The notes beneath the pieces were generated by a model. That model searched no databases. It was not told the DNA's origin and saw only the letters and a program-made list of their open reading frames with translations. A stretch of 27,528 nucleotides of DNA from Parcubacteria group bacterium GW2011_GWB1_42_6 (GTDB lineage Bacteria; Patescibacteriota; Minisyncoccia; Portnoybacterales; GWB1-42-6): the NCBI GenBank assembly GCA_000997475.1, contig LCEC01000002.1, forward strand, positions 1 through 27,528. Reading direction: 5' to 3'. Below are positions 20,408 through 27,528 of the stretch, piece by piece (the first letter of the stretch is position 1; every line of letters starts with the position of its first letter). The position numbers and the translations under genes were made by a program.

Positions 20408-21349
20408 TCATTTCATCAGAGTCATCTTGAGTTTCTTTGCTTCATTCCCCTGCCGGATGGTGCAAAAATACATCCCGGCGGAGAAACTCTTTGCGTTCCA
20501 AATAATCGAGTGCCGGCCCGCCTGGCGGAAACCGCTGGCGAGTGTGGCAACTTTCTGTCCGGATACATTGAACACCTCGACCGTGGTTTCTCCTGCTTTG
20601 GGCAGAGAAAAACTGATCGTGGTGGAAGGATTGAAGGGATTGGGGTGGTTTGCCATTTTAAATTCGGTCGGAGAATTAACGGAAATAGAAGTTTGAATTG
20701 GATCGACTACAGTCAGAATGGGCACAGGAGAATTGTTACGAACCGAATTTTCACGAGTTATTTGTTTTTCTTTTCCGGTGGTCTTGGAAATCACTTTCCC
20801 ACCGGTACAGGAAAAGTTACACAGATAATTAACAGGCGCGAAAAAGGTAACATCTCCCGTAACCGCCAACATAGTCCACCAATTAGCGATATCAATTTCA
20901 ATCGGGTCCTTAAGAATAAATTCATCTCCAAGATAGTCGCCATCCCTATATTCGATCCTATTGATTGCTATGGGAGCCCAATCATTATGAGCCCAAGGAA
21001 ATATTTTAAGATTCGTTATCCATTTGCTGAAATTTTCCCTGGATTCCATCCCGCCGTAGTTATAGCCGACAGTATTATTATGTCTGATAAAAATACTCGT
21101 AAGGAGAAAAGTTTCCCCTTTCGGCAGATCCCCGCGCAAATAAAGATAGAACGGACAGAGGAAGCATTCTTTGCCGCGATAAAGATTTGCAAAATCTTTT
21201 CCCCACGCGTCGGTAAAGAATGAATCCGACCATTCGTAATCGGGAAAATTCTCGATGGCAATCCAGGGTTCCAGACTAAACGCGTTATTCACTCCAGTCA
21301 GTCCGGACAGAGCAATAACGCACGCGAGAACGCACAGAATCTTTTTCAT
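20408..21349 (-). CDS. Secreted protein with T9SS-like C-terminal sorting domain
   Basis: A 313-residue protein: signal peptide (KKILCVLACVIALSGLTGVNNAFS), an ectodomain of about 200 residues rich in Trp, Tyr and Phe that I do not recognise (it includes ECFLCPFYLYL and YLCNFSCTGG), a short Ser/Pro/Thr linker, and the same 80-residue C-terminal domain as the protein at 17192-18592 (HPNPFNPSTTI, VFNVSGQKVATLASG, AGRHS, a final KLKMTLMK). The last ~245 nt of the two genes are also very similar as DNA, including synonymous sites, so the domains diverged recently by duplication or gene conversion. GGGAG precedes ATG 21349 by 7-8 nt. Own promoter, leader and terminator. Confidence 0.85.
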   Translation of the reverse strand: MKKILCVLACVIALSGLTGVNNAFSLEPWIAIENFPDYEWSDSFFTDAWGKDFANLYRGKECFLCPFYLYLRGDLPKGETFLLTSIFIRHNNTVGYNYGGMESRENFSKWITNLKIFPWAHNDWAPIAINRIEYRDGDYLGDEFILKDPIEIDIANWWTMLAVTGDVTFFAPVNYLCNFSCTGGKVISKTTGKEKQITRENSVRNNSPVPILTVVDPIQTSISVNSPTEFKMANHPNPFNPSTTISFSLPKAGETTVEVFNVSGQKVATLASGFRQAGRHSIIWNAKSFSAGMYFCTIRQGNEAKKLKMTLMK

Positions 21350-21427
21350 GGCTTACTCCCTTTAAAAAATTGTGATATTTTATTGTGGAGAAACTTCCCA
21401 AAATACGCTTATTTTAGGTGATCTTAT

Positions 21428-21456
21428 ATTATATCATATCCAAATCACAAAGTCAA
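21428..21456 (-). promoter_or_regulatory. Sigma-70 promoter of the second CTD gene
   Basis: TTGACT, 17-nt spacer, TATAAT on the minus strand, same geometry as 18665-18693. The leader has AATAAGCGTATTTTGGGAAG at 21394-21413. Confidence 0.9.
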
Positions 21457-21486
21457 GGTCTGCGGGTTTGGGCGTGAATTAAATTA
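21457..21486 (-). promoter_or_regulatory. Conserved box upstream of promoter, copy 3
   Basis: Minus strand TAATTTAATTCACGCCCAAA, then CCCGCAGACC, directly upstream of the -35. It is the most diverged of the three copies; beyond it lies AAAATGGCATTTT, perhaps a decayed terminator. Confidence 0.6.
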
Positions 21487-21504
21487 AAAAACGGAAAATG
21501 GCAT

Positions 21505-21610
21505 TTTCTCCCTCCTTTTAAAGGAGGGGCGGGGTGGATTTTACAAATAGTTTACATTTATAAATCCACATGGAATAAATCTCCCCTAACCCATCCTAAA
21601 GGAGGGGAAC
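21505..21610. repeat. Family A palindromic element, long form
   Basis: CTCCCTCCTTTTAAAGGAGG, then GGATTTTACAAATAG...TTATAAATCC, then TCCCCTAACCCATCCTAAAGG-type and AGGAGGGG. The three-hairpin order is the same as in the region starting at 1545. Confidence 0.75.
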
Positions 21611-21638
21611 TAAAAACCCCTCGCGAGAGGGGCTTTTA
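21611..21638 (-). terminator. Terminator of the HU gene
   Basis: CCCCTC and GAGGGG pair around GCGA; the minus-strand side is followed by TTTTTAG, and A/T runs on both sides could allow use in both directions. Confidence 0.75.
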
Positions 21639-21654
21639 TAAAATAAAACAAAGT

Positions 21655-21927
21655 TTATCTCACCGCTTCTTTCAAGGCTTTTCCGGCGCGGAATTTGGGA
21701 GCTTTCATGGCCGGAATCTGGATTTTTTCGCCGGTCTTGGGATTCACGCCTTGGCGGGCTTTTCTGTCGCTAACCACGAAAGCGCCAAATCCGGTTAAAA
21801 CCACCTTATCGCCTTTTTGCAAAGCGGTGGTGATGGTATCAATAACTGCCGAGAGGCAATCATCAACCTGTTTTTTGGAGCAAGCGCATTTTGAAGCGAC
21901 TGCTTCAATAAGTTCGTCCTTTGTCAT
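21655..21927 (-). CDS. hup: HU-family histone-like DNA-binding protein
   Basis: A 90-residue protein of the HU/IHF family, which bends and compacts DNA as a dimer. Seen: MTKDELIEAVASK at the start, the DNA-binding arm core GFGAFVVSDRKARQGVNPKTGEKIQIPA, and the closing KAPKFRAGKALKEAV. Length is exactly typical. The reading frame is open upstream to 22008, but those 27 residues (containing WHPFSGKQ) do not fit the family, so ATG 21927 is used. Two cysteines (CACSK) are unusual for HU. No Shine-Dalgarno is visible. It is monocistronic, between family A repeats. Confidence 0.95.
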   Translation of the reverse strand: MTKDELIEAVASKCACSKKQVDDCLSAVIDTITTALQKGDKVVLTGFGAFVVSDRKARQGVNPKTGEKIQIPAMKAPKFRAGKALKEAVR

Positions 21928-22019
21928 GATGCTTTGACACGCATTTCCCAAACAGAAAATTGTAATTGCCTGTTTGCCGGAGAATGGATGCCATTTATTA
22001 AAATTCAAAACAAATCATA

Positions 22020-22115
22020 ACTCACCCTAACCCTCTCTTATCTTAAGAGAGGGAATGCTTCGCGGCATTCCGAGTTCTACCCCTCTTAGAGTAAGAGGGG
22101 GTTAGGGGGAGTTAA
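22020..22115. repeat. Family A palindromic element
   Basis: CTCACCCTAACCCTCTC, hairpin TCTCTTATCTTAAGAGA, a GAATGCTTCGCGGCATTC hairpin, then CCCCTCTTAGAGTAAGAGGG and GTTAGGGGGAGTT. It carries the complete set of words seen in the coding copy at 15490-15600. Confidence 0.8.
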
Positions 22116-22177
22116 TTCAATAATCAAAGAATATAATGTGATTTGGATTCCGAATTTATTTAATTTTACCTTGCATT

Positions 22178-22993
22178 TCACTCCAAATCAACAACTTTCG
22201 ATATTCTCTCAATCTTTTTGGCGAGACCCGTTGAATCGTCGGTTTCAACAAAGACTCCATTGATTATCACGGGACCTTGGGCCACCTCCATCTTTAAAGC
22301 CCGTTGAGTGAGAAATCTTTTAATAATCATCTCCTTATTAACGCCCAAAACCGAGTCTTTTGGACCGACCATGCCAAGATCAGAAATAAAAGCGGTGCCG
22401 GCGGGCAATATTCTTTCATCGGCTGTCGCCACGTGAGTGTGCGTTCCCAAAACACACGAAACTTTGCCGTCCAGATACCAAGCCAAAGCCGCTTTTTCGG
22501 AAGTCGCTTCGGCGTGAAAATCAACGATAATCGCGTCCACCGCTTCGCTTCCCTGCTCTTTCCCTTTGAGCGAATAGTCATCCAGCAACTGCGAAATTTT
22601 TGGAAAAGGATCGTCAAAATCCTGCCGGATAAAAACACGTCCCATCAGATTCACAAGCATCAACCTTCTCGCCCCCACTTGAATTATTTTATGCCCCTCC
22701 CCCGGCGCTTCGCCCGGCCAATTCAACGGCCGCAAAACGGAAAGTTTTTCATTCTCTAAAACATCGGAGCTTTCCGAAAGCGTGAAAGCATGGTCGCCGC
22801 TGGTCATAAAATCGATGCCGGCTTCCTTTAGTTCTCCAATCGATTTTTCGGTTAAACCTTGGCCGTGGGCGGCGTTCTCGGCGTTCGCCAAAACCAAATC
22901 GGGCGAAAATTCGCTTCTTAACTCCGGAAGAACTTTTTTCAAAGCCTCTCTTCCCGGCCGGCCGAAAATATCGCCAAAAAATAAGATCTTCAT
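22178..22993 (-). CDS. ymdB: YmdB-like metallophosphoesterase
   Basis: A 271-residue protein of the YmdB/TIGR00282 family of calcineurin-like phosphodiesterases; in Bacillus YmdB acts on 2',3'-cyclic nucleotides and affects biofilm fate. Metal-binding motifs seen: GDIFGRPGREA (7-17), NAENAAHGQGLT, SGDHAF (where GNH is common), DFHAEATSEK and GTHTHVATADE. Length is typical. ATG 22993 starts the conserved first strand KILFFGDIFG; the TTG two codons upstream is rejected. It follows rny in the same orientation, the arrangement known from Firmicutes, which supports a role in RNA turnover or signalling together with RNase Y. Confidence 0.9.
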   Translation of the reverse strand: MKILFFGDIFGRPGREALKKVLPELRSEFSPDLVLANAENAAHGQGLTEKSIGELKEAGIDFMTSGDHAFTLSESSDVLENEKLSVLRPLNWPGEAPGEGHKIIQVGARRLMLVNLMGRVFIRQDFDDPFPKISQLLDDYSLKGKEQGSEAVDAIIVDFHAEATSEKAALAWYLDGKVSCVLGTHTHVATADERILPAGTAFISDLGMVGPKDSVLGVNKEMIIKRFLTQRALKMEVAQGPVIINGVFVETDDSTGLAKKIERISKVVDLE

Positions 22994-23165
22994 AAACAAA
23001 TTAAATAAAAAATTTTATCTTTAAAATAAATTAATGCAGCTTTACAAGCTTAATAATTTTATAATTTTTAATTTTGTAATTTTTAAATAATTTCTAATTT
23101 CTTAATGTTTAAAAATTAAAGAATTATTTATAAAATTAAAAATTCAAAAATTAAAAATTTTGCCC
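22994..23165. repeat. Very AT-rich palindromic spacer (family C-like)
   Basis: About 170 nt of nearly pure A/T. TAATTTTTAATTTTGTAATT near 23060 is complementary to AATTAAAAATTCAAAAATTA near 23135, so the spacer can fold on itself. No gene or clear promoter is seen. Confidence 0.65.
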
Positions 23166-24668
23166 CTACCTCGCGTACTCCACCACCCTCGTTTCCCTGA
23201 TCACCGTCACTTTGATTTCGCCCGGATAATCCAAATCCGATTGAACCTTATCGGCAATCTGGCGGGCGACTTTGCGGGCTTGCGCGTCATCCATCTTATC
23301 GGGCTGAACAAAAATTCTGATTTCTCGGCCGGCCTGAATGGCGTATGATTTTTCAATTCCTTCAAAAGAGTTCGCCACTTTTTCTAATTCTTCAAGCCGT
23401 TTGAGATATGCTTCAAGCGTGTCTTTTCTTGCTCCCGGCCGCGCTCCCGAAAGCTGGTCGGCCACTTGAACAATCACCGATTCCAAAGTTTCATAGGGAT
23501 ATTCTTCGTGGTGCGATTGCATCGCCTTGATGACTTCCGGCGCCACATTGAATTTTTGCAAAATCATTTTTCCAATCTCAACGTGCGAACCCTGAACTTC
23601 GTGGGTGATCGCCTTGCCGATGTCGTGCAAAAGGCCGGCCTTTTTGCAAAGATTGGCGTCGGCGCCGATTTCGGAAGCTATTGACGCGGCAAGATGCGCC
23701 ACTTCAACCGAGTGCAAAAGAACGTTCTGGCCGTAACTGGTGCGGAAACGCAATCGGCCCAAAACTCTGATTAATTTAGGATCCAGTCCGGCCACGCCCG
23801 TATCGTAAACCGCGGCTTCCCCGGCCTCCTGGATTTTGGATGAAATTTCTTCTTTGGCTTTTTCCACCGTTTCTTCGATTCTCTTTTCCAAAGCCATTTT
23901 GGCGATTTGGCGCCTGATCGGATCAAAAGCGGAAATGACAATCGCGCCCGGAGTGTCGTCAACGATAATTTCAACGCCCGTTAATTTTTCCAGAGTTTTG
24001 ATATTTCTGCCTTCTTTGCCGATAATTCTTCCCTTAAGATCATCACTCGGCAAAGCAACCGAAGAAGTCGTAACTTCCGCCGATTGAGAACCGGCGAATC
24101 TTTGCATGGCCAGCGTCAAAATATTTCTGGCTTTCTTTTCCAATTCTTCTTTTCCTTCCTGCTCAAGTTTTTTGACTCGTTCATTCAAAGATTGCTCTTG
24201 CTCTTTTTCCACTATCGCCAAAAGTTCATTCTTGGCTTCCTCCTGGGAAAGTTTGGCCACCTTTTCCAATTCCAAAGTCTTTTTGGATAGCAATTGATCC
24301 AGCTCTTCCTTTATTTCTTTGACTTTTTTCGCTTTTTGCGCGAGATCGTTGAATTTATTGTCCAATTCTTGATTTTTGGATTCAAGAACTTGCTCGCGCT
24401 TTTCCAAACGGTCTTCCAAACGCATTATTTGCTGCTCTCTTTCTTTCTGTTCGCGGTTGGCTTCTTCAACGACTTTTAGCGCTTTATCTTTGGCCTGCAT
24501 CAATGTTTCTTTGGCTTCTTGTTTGGCTTCTTCGGTCATTTTCTGAAGCCGAGCTTCGGCCGATCCAATTTGGTTCTTGGCGATGGTCCGGCGCGTTAAA
24601 TAACCCAAAACGGAGCCAACCGCCAAAGCGATGACTCCTGTTATTGTGAGAGCTAAATTTATTTCCAT
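23166..24668 (-). CDS. rny: Ribonuclease Y
   Basis: A 500-residue membrane-anchored endoribonuclease that starts mRNA decay. Seen in order: N-terminal membrane helix (about 4-24), long coiled coil (about 34-185, dense in Glu/Lys/Gln), KH RNA-binding domain (about 208-270, GKEGRNIK at 217-224 as the GxxG loop), and HD phosphohydrolase domain (about 318-415) with the metal motif LLHDIGKA (346-353) and HHEEYP further on. Length is typical (about 510-520). ATG 24668 gives the expected N-terminus; no ribosome site is evident. Followed by ymdB, preceded by clpP and tig in the same direction. Confidence 0.97.
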   Translation of the reverse strand: MEINLALTITGVIALAVGSVLGYLTRRTIAKNQIGSAEARLQKMTEEAKQEAKETLMQAKDKALKVVEEANREQKEREQQIMRLEDRLEKREQVLESKNQELDNKFNDLAQKAKKVKEIKEELDQLLSKKTLELEKVAKLSQEEAKNELLAIVEKEQEQSLNERVKKLEQEGKEELEKKARNILTLAMQRFAGSQSAEVTTSSVALPSDDLKGRIIGKEGRNIKTLEKLTGVEIIVDDTPGAIVISAFDPIRRQIAKMALEKRIEETVEKAKEEISSKIQEAGEAAVYDTGVAGLDPKLIRVLGRLRFRTSYGQNVLLHSVEVAHLAASIASEIGADANLCKKAGLLHDIGKAITHEVQGSHVEIGKMILQKFNVAPEVIKAMQSHHEEYPYETLESVIVQVADQLSGARPGARKDTLEAYLKRLEELEKVANSFEGIEKSYAIQAGREIRIFVQPDKMDDAQARKVARQIADKVQSDLDYPGEIKVTVIRETRVVEYAR

Positions 24669-24746
24669 AAGATTAGAGCTTGAACTCCAACCATTCAGAG
24701 AAGTTTTCCTTCCCGAGACCTTGGAAGCTAACGGCTTATAAAACTT

Positions 24747-24855
24747 TCGCGCTTGAGCCGAGATCGAGGCATTTGGCGAGGATTTTGCGAACCGTAGTAT
24801 TCTACGGCGAGCAAGACCGGAGCCAAATAACGAAGATATCGGCCAAGCCCTTGCG
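24747..24855. repeat. Structured palindromic element between clpP and rny
   Basis: Successive complementary pieces: GCCGAGATC with GATATCGGC, ATTTGGC with GCCAAAT, and a closing CCGTAG-TATT-CTACGG hairpin. The fold spans about 24757-24843 and could exist in DNA or in the clpP-rny transcript. It is unrelated to families A-D. Confidence 0.65.
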
Positions 24856-24904
24856 GTTTGAATTTTGGATTTTGAATTCCATCAATTCAAACGTGAAAGT
24901 TTTA

Positions 24905-25489
24905 TTATTTGTTCTTGATAATTTTATCAACAACGCCGTAAGCTTTGGCTTCTTCCGCCGACATGAAAAAATCGCGGTCAGTGTCTTTCTCGATCCGTTT
25001 AATATCCTGGCCGGTGTGCTTGGCCAAGATCTGGTTCAGTTTGTCCTTGACCCTGATGATCTGGCGCGCGGCAATATCAATGTCAACCGCCTGTCCTTGG
25101 GCGCCTCCCATTACCTGGTGCAAAAGCACTTCGGAATTGGGCAGGATATGCCTTTTTCCGGCAGCCCCGCCGGACAAAAGCACCGCTCCCATGGAAGCAG
25201 CCATACCAATACAGATGGTGGAAACATCCGGTTTGACATATTGCATGGTGTCATAAATCGCCATGCCGCTGGTCACCACTCCCCCGGGAGAATTGATATA
25301 GAGCTGAATATCTTTCTTCTGGTCCTGCGATTCCAAAAAAAGAAGCTGCGCGATCACCGCGTTGGCCACTTCGTCGGAGATGGGACCTCCAAGAAAGATT
25401 ATCCTGTCCTTGAGAAGCCTTGAATAAATATCATAGGCTCGTTCGCCATAGGGAGATTTTTCAATTACGGTCGGAATCAGATAAGTCAT
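24905..25489 (-). CDS. clpP: ATP-dependent Clp protease proteolytic subunit
   Basis: A 194-residue serine protease that forms the double-heptamer chamber of Clp proteases. Seen: MTYLIPTVIEKSPYGERAYDI opening, INSPGG, catalytic Ser99 in GMAASMGA, His124 in LLHQVMGG, and Asp173 in TDRDFFMSA. ATG 25489 is chosen because GGAGG lies 8 nt upstream and the product begins like other ClpPs; the upstream ATG at 25504 overlaps that ribosome site. It lies downstream of tig in the same orientation, the usual tig-clpP order, but clpX does not follow; rny does. Confidence 0.97.
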   Translation of the reverse strand: MTYLIPTVIEKSPYGERAYDIYSRLLKDRIIFLGGPISDEVANAVIAQLLFLESQDQKKDIQLYINSPGGVVTSGMAIYDTMQYVKPDVSTICIGMAASMGAVLLSGGAAGKRHILPNSEVLLHQVMGGAQGQAVDIDIAARQIIRVKDKLNQILAKHTGQDIKRIEKDTDRDFFMSAEEAKAYGVVDKIIKNK

Positions 25490-25617
25490 AGATTCTTCCT
25501 CCATGAATATGCCTGATTATTAAATGATTTATTCTATATTTTTTTCTGCCCCGCCACAGGCGGAACAGGAGAAAATACGGAAATCAATTGTAAGCAGCAA
25601 ACTCGAATAAACAAAAT

Positions 25618-25780
25618 ATCTGGATCGGTTTCCTTTCCAAAAAAATCGTGAGCCAAGCCCGAGATAAAGCTATTCGTATTGAAAGCAGCCTCATGCGGCT
25701 TGGCGAGCGCTTAGCGAGAACCGAGTGAATTCGATTGATTACAGGTTCGAGCGGTTTTTGGAGAGGAATCCGATCCAGAT
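25618..25780. repeat. Large inverted repeat between tig and clpP
   Basis: The outer arms at about 25618-25644 and 25755-25780 begin ATCTGGATCGG and end CCGATCCAGAT, matching over about 25 nt with two or three mismatches. Inside, GCCAAGCC pairs with GGCTTGGC. The element follows the tig stop by about 10 nt, so it may act as the end of the tig transcript. It has no T-run typical of a terminator. A small hairpin CCGCCACAGGCGG lies at about 25551-25563. Confidence 0.75.
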
Positions 25781-25789
25781 CAGAAAATT

Positions 25790-27088
25790 TTATGCAGACG
25801 CTGAAAATTCTTCCAATCTCTTAAACACTTTCTCGTTCACCAGGCTTCCCCTAGTATACTCTTTTAAGCGATCCATGTCAATTTGATTCCGCGCCGCTTT
25901 TATGTCGGGATATCTCAAAAGAAATTTATTGGCTTCTTCTTCCACTTCGCTTTCCGGAACGTTTATATTTTCTTTTTTGGCAATTTCGCCCAAAACCAAA
26001 GCTGCCATCACGCGCGATTTGGCTTTTGGCAACCACTCTTCTTTTAATTCTTCCCTCGTCTTTTTTATATTCCGCGAATATGTTTCAAAATCCAGACCCA
26101 TCTCCGACACGCTCATCTCCATTTCTTGCTCCATCTTGGAAAGCTCGGAGTCGATCAAAACCGCCGGAATATCGGCCTTGGAATTTCGCGCTATCTTTTC
26201 CAAAATCTTGGCGCGCCAAGATTCTTTTTCTTTTTGTTCTTTTTCTTTTTTCATGCCCTCGGACACGCTTTTTTTGAGCGCTTCAAAACTCTCAAAACCG
26301 CCCAGAGATTTCGCGAATTCATCGTTTAATTCCGGCTTTTGCGCTTCTTGGACAATTTTCATTTTTACCTCAAAATCAATCTGTTTATTGGCCAATTCTT
26401 TATCATGAAAATCATTGGGAAAAATCAGGCTGAATTTTTTCTCTTCGCCCTCTTTCATTCCTTCCAATTTTTCTTCAAATCCGGGCACAAATTTTCCTTC
26501 GCCGAGCACCAGGGGATGATTTTTGCTTTCGCCTTCAGAAATTATTTTGCCTTCGCGCTTGGCGGCAAAATCAACTTCCGCCCTATCCCCTTTTCGCGCC
26601 GCGCGGCTTACAGCGGCGTATTTGGTCCTTGAATTTCTGATCCACTCGATCGCACTTTCAATTTCTTTTTGGTCCAATTTTATTTCGTTCGGCTTTTTGA
26701 TTTTTTCCCCTTGGCTGATTTTTTTGTAATCGCCAATCTCTATTTGAGGCATTACCGAAACATTCGCTTTGAATTCAAAAGAATTTCCTTTGGCGATTTT
26801 CAAAACTTGTATCTTTGGCGCGGATACCGGAAAAATTCCTTCTCTCTCGGCAGCTTTAAAATATGAATCCCTGATAGCTGAATCGGCGGCTCGCTCCAGA
26901 ATTTTTCCCTCGCCCAAATGCCGCTCGGCCAAATTTTGCGGCGCTTTTCCGGGCCTGAATCCCGGTATCTCAAGATTTTGAGAAAGTTCTTTTGCCGCTT
27001 TATTAAAAAACCCGCCCCATTCTTGGGGATCAAGTTCGATGAGCATTTCTATTTCCGAATGCGGGAGTTTCTTAGTGGTGATATTCAT
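25790..27088 (-). CDS. tig: Trigger factor (ribosome-associated chaperone and prolyl isomerase)
   Basis: A 432-residue protein with the three-part trigger factor layout: N-terminal ribosome-binding domain with GFRPGKAP (43-50), an FKBP-type PPIase domain (about 157-240, including GDRAEVDF, LVLGEGKFVPGFEEKLEGM and the DFHDKELANK stretch), and the long helical C-terminal chaperone domain (FDVxx-type ALKKSVSEGMKKEKEQ, later EKENINVPESEVEEEANK). Full length. ATG 27088 gives the expected N-terminus MNITTKKLPHSEIEM. It stands upstream of clpP, as in most bacteria. Confidence 0.96.
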   Translation of the reverse strand: MNITTKKLPHSEIEMLIELDPQEWGGFFNKAAKELSQNLEIPGFRPGKAPQNLAERHLGEGKILERAADSAIRDSYFKAAEREGIFPVSAPKIQVLKIAKGNSFEFKANVSVMPQIEIGDYKKISQGEKIKKPNEIKLDQKEIESAIEWIRNSRTKYAAVSRAARKGDRAEVDFAAKREGKIISEGESKNHPLVLGEGKFVPGFEEKLEGMKEGEEKKFSLIFPNDFHDKELANKQIDFEVKMKIVQEAQKPELNDEFAKSLGGFESFEALKKSVSEGMKKEKEQKEKESWRAKILEKIARNSKADIPAVLIDSELSKMEQEMEMSVSEMGLDFETYSRNIKKTREELKEEWLPKAKSRVMAALVLGEIAKKENINVPESEVEEEANKFLLRYPDIKAARNQIDMDRLKEYTRGSLVNEKVFKRLEEFSASA

Positions 27089-27139
27089 AATTTTATTAAC
27101 AATTTGCCTTCTGCATTATTCCCATAAATGAAAAAACAA

Positions 27140-27284
27140 GGTTATTAATTTTCAATAATCCAATTTTCAATTTCCAATCAATACTCAATGTGTAATGTCA
27201 AATTTTTAAACAAATCCGCATTGACTGAGTTTAAATATTGAAAATCAGATATTGATTGATAATTGGATTATTGATAATTGAAAA
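27140..27284. repeat. Family C AT-rich palindrome
   Basis: TTTTCAATAATCCAATTTTC (near 27150) is complementary to GATAATTGGATTATTGATAA (near 27258). TTTCAATT/AATTGAAA words dominate, as in 3370-3579. It fills the gap upstream of tig; no gene is seen. Confidence 0.75.
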
Positions 27285-27528
27285 TTATTTCTCCTTCTTC
27301 TTCCTTCCTTTTTTCTTTTTGGGTTTTTCTTCCTTCGGCTCGCTCGCCTCGCCAGAGCCTTCGGCGTAGCGCGGGCCGGAGCTTTCAGCGAAGGAGGCCT
27401 TCGGCTCGCCTTTTTCCTTTTCTCCTGTTTCGGTTTTTTCTTCGGCCTTCTCAACTTGGGCCGGCTCTTCTTTCGTTTCTTCGGTTTGCGCCTCGGCTTT
27501 GGCTTCTTTAGCTTTTTCCCGGTCTTCC
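27285..27528 (-). CDS. C-terminal lysine/glutamate-rich tail of a truncated gene
   Basis: The minus-strand frame is open from the window edge to a TAA at 27285-27287 and encodes 80 residues: REKAKEAKAEAQTEETKEEP at the edge, a Glu/Lys-rich middle, a GC-rich interruption ASFAESSGPRYAEGSGEA, and a final KPKKKKGRKKKEK. Such low-complexity tails are common on ribosomal proteins of CPR bacteria (S16 is one candidate), but nothing here proves identity. The start lies outside the window. It is upstream of tig in the same direction. Confidence 0.65.
   Translation of the reverse strand, partial: EDREKAKEAKAEAQTEETKEEPAQVEKAEEKTETGEKEKGEPKASFAESSGPRYAEGSGEASEPKEEKPKKKKGRKKKEK
27332..27409. repeat. In-frame repeat insertion in the tail-encoding gene
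   Basis: CCTTCGGCTCGC occurs at 27332-27343 and again at 27398-27409, exactly 66 nt apart. The enclosed stretch has a GCCTTCG...CGAAGG foldback and AGCTTTCAGCGAAGGAGG, a near match to AGCTTTAGCGAAGGAG at 16617-16632. The spacing is a multiple of three, so the reading frame is kept. Confidence 0.65.

Noticed and set aside
20366..21223. 285-codon plus-strand frame opposite the second CTD gene
   Set aside because: The minus-strand gene has a signal peptide, recognised domain, promoter, ribosome site and terminator; the plus frame has none.
21928..22008. 27-residue N-terminal extension of HU
   Set aside because: The extension has no family similarity and no ribosome site; HU proteins begin at the MTKDELIEAV start.

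Overview
The window looks like part of a Candidate Phyla Radiation (Patescibacteria, probably Parcubacteria-like) genome. This is inferred from the gene content: small secreted pilin-like paralogs of the CPR type, a GyrA with an intein, RNase Y followed by a YmdB-like phosphoesterase, S1, L19, FtsH, trigger factor and ClpP among many short hypothetical membrane proteins, AT-leaning spacers packed with palindromes, frequent absence of Shine-Dalgarno sites, and tRNA genes of which only two of six encode CCA. No rRNA gene or marker sequence fixes the taxonomy.

Layout. 1-1540: the end of one membrane protein and a second membrane/coiled-coil protein on the + strand, closed by a terminator. 1800-3364: three secreted two-helix T4SS-pilin-like proteins (minus), one a tandem double-domain version. 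3580-9852 (minus): extracellular solute-binding protein, intein-split gyrA, a one-helix protein and an MBL-fold hydrolase whose transcript begins with a long leader hairpin. 10117-13293 (plus): rpsA and ftsH. 13402-17138 (plus): an HTH/LAGLIDADG-like protein overlapping tRNA-Ile(UAU), tRNA-Val(GAC), a nucleoside 2-deoxyribosyltransferase-like protein, an RluA-type pseudouridine synthase, rplS, then tRNA-Leu, -Val, -Phe and -Gly. 17139-21486 (minus): three monocistronic genes, each with a near-consensus sigma-70 promoter, a shared ~30-nt upstream box and its own terminator; the outer two encode secreted proteins with nearly identical type IX secretion-like C-terminal domains. 21655-27528 (minus): HU, ymdB, rny, clpP, tig and the acidic/lysine-rich tail of a gene that runs off the window.

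The main hidden layer is repeats. Almost every intergenic gap holds a palindromic element from one of several families: (A) CCCCTCCTTTAGGAGGGG-type; (B) 80-90 bp hairpins built from TACGGA/TCCGTA words; (C) AT-rich TTTCAATT/AATTGAAA hairpins; (D) elements between tRNA genes; and larger foldbacks around clpP. A family A element lies in frame inside the pseudouridine synthase gene, and another short GC-rich hairpin lies in frame in the last gene, like Rickettsia palindromic elements.

Most attractive for follow-up: the HNH-type GyrA intein at a site different from the mycobacterial one; the in-frame palindromic insertions; and the 17.1-21.5 kb cassette array, where promoter, leader, secretion signal and C-terminal sorting domain are conserved around unrelated central regions, which suggests modular diversification of surface proteins.
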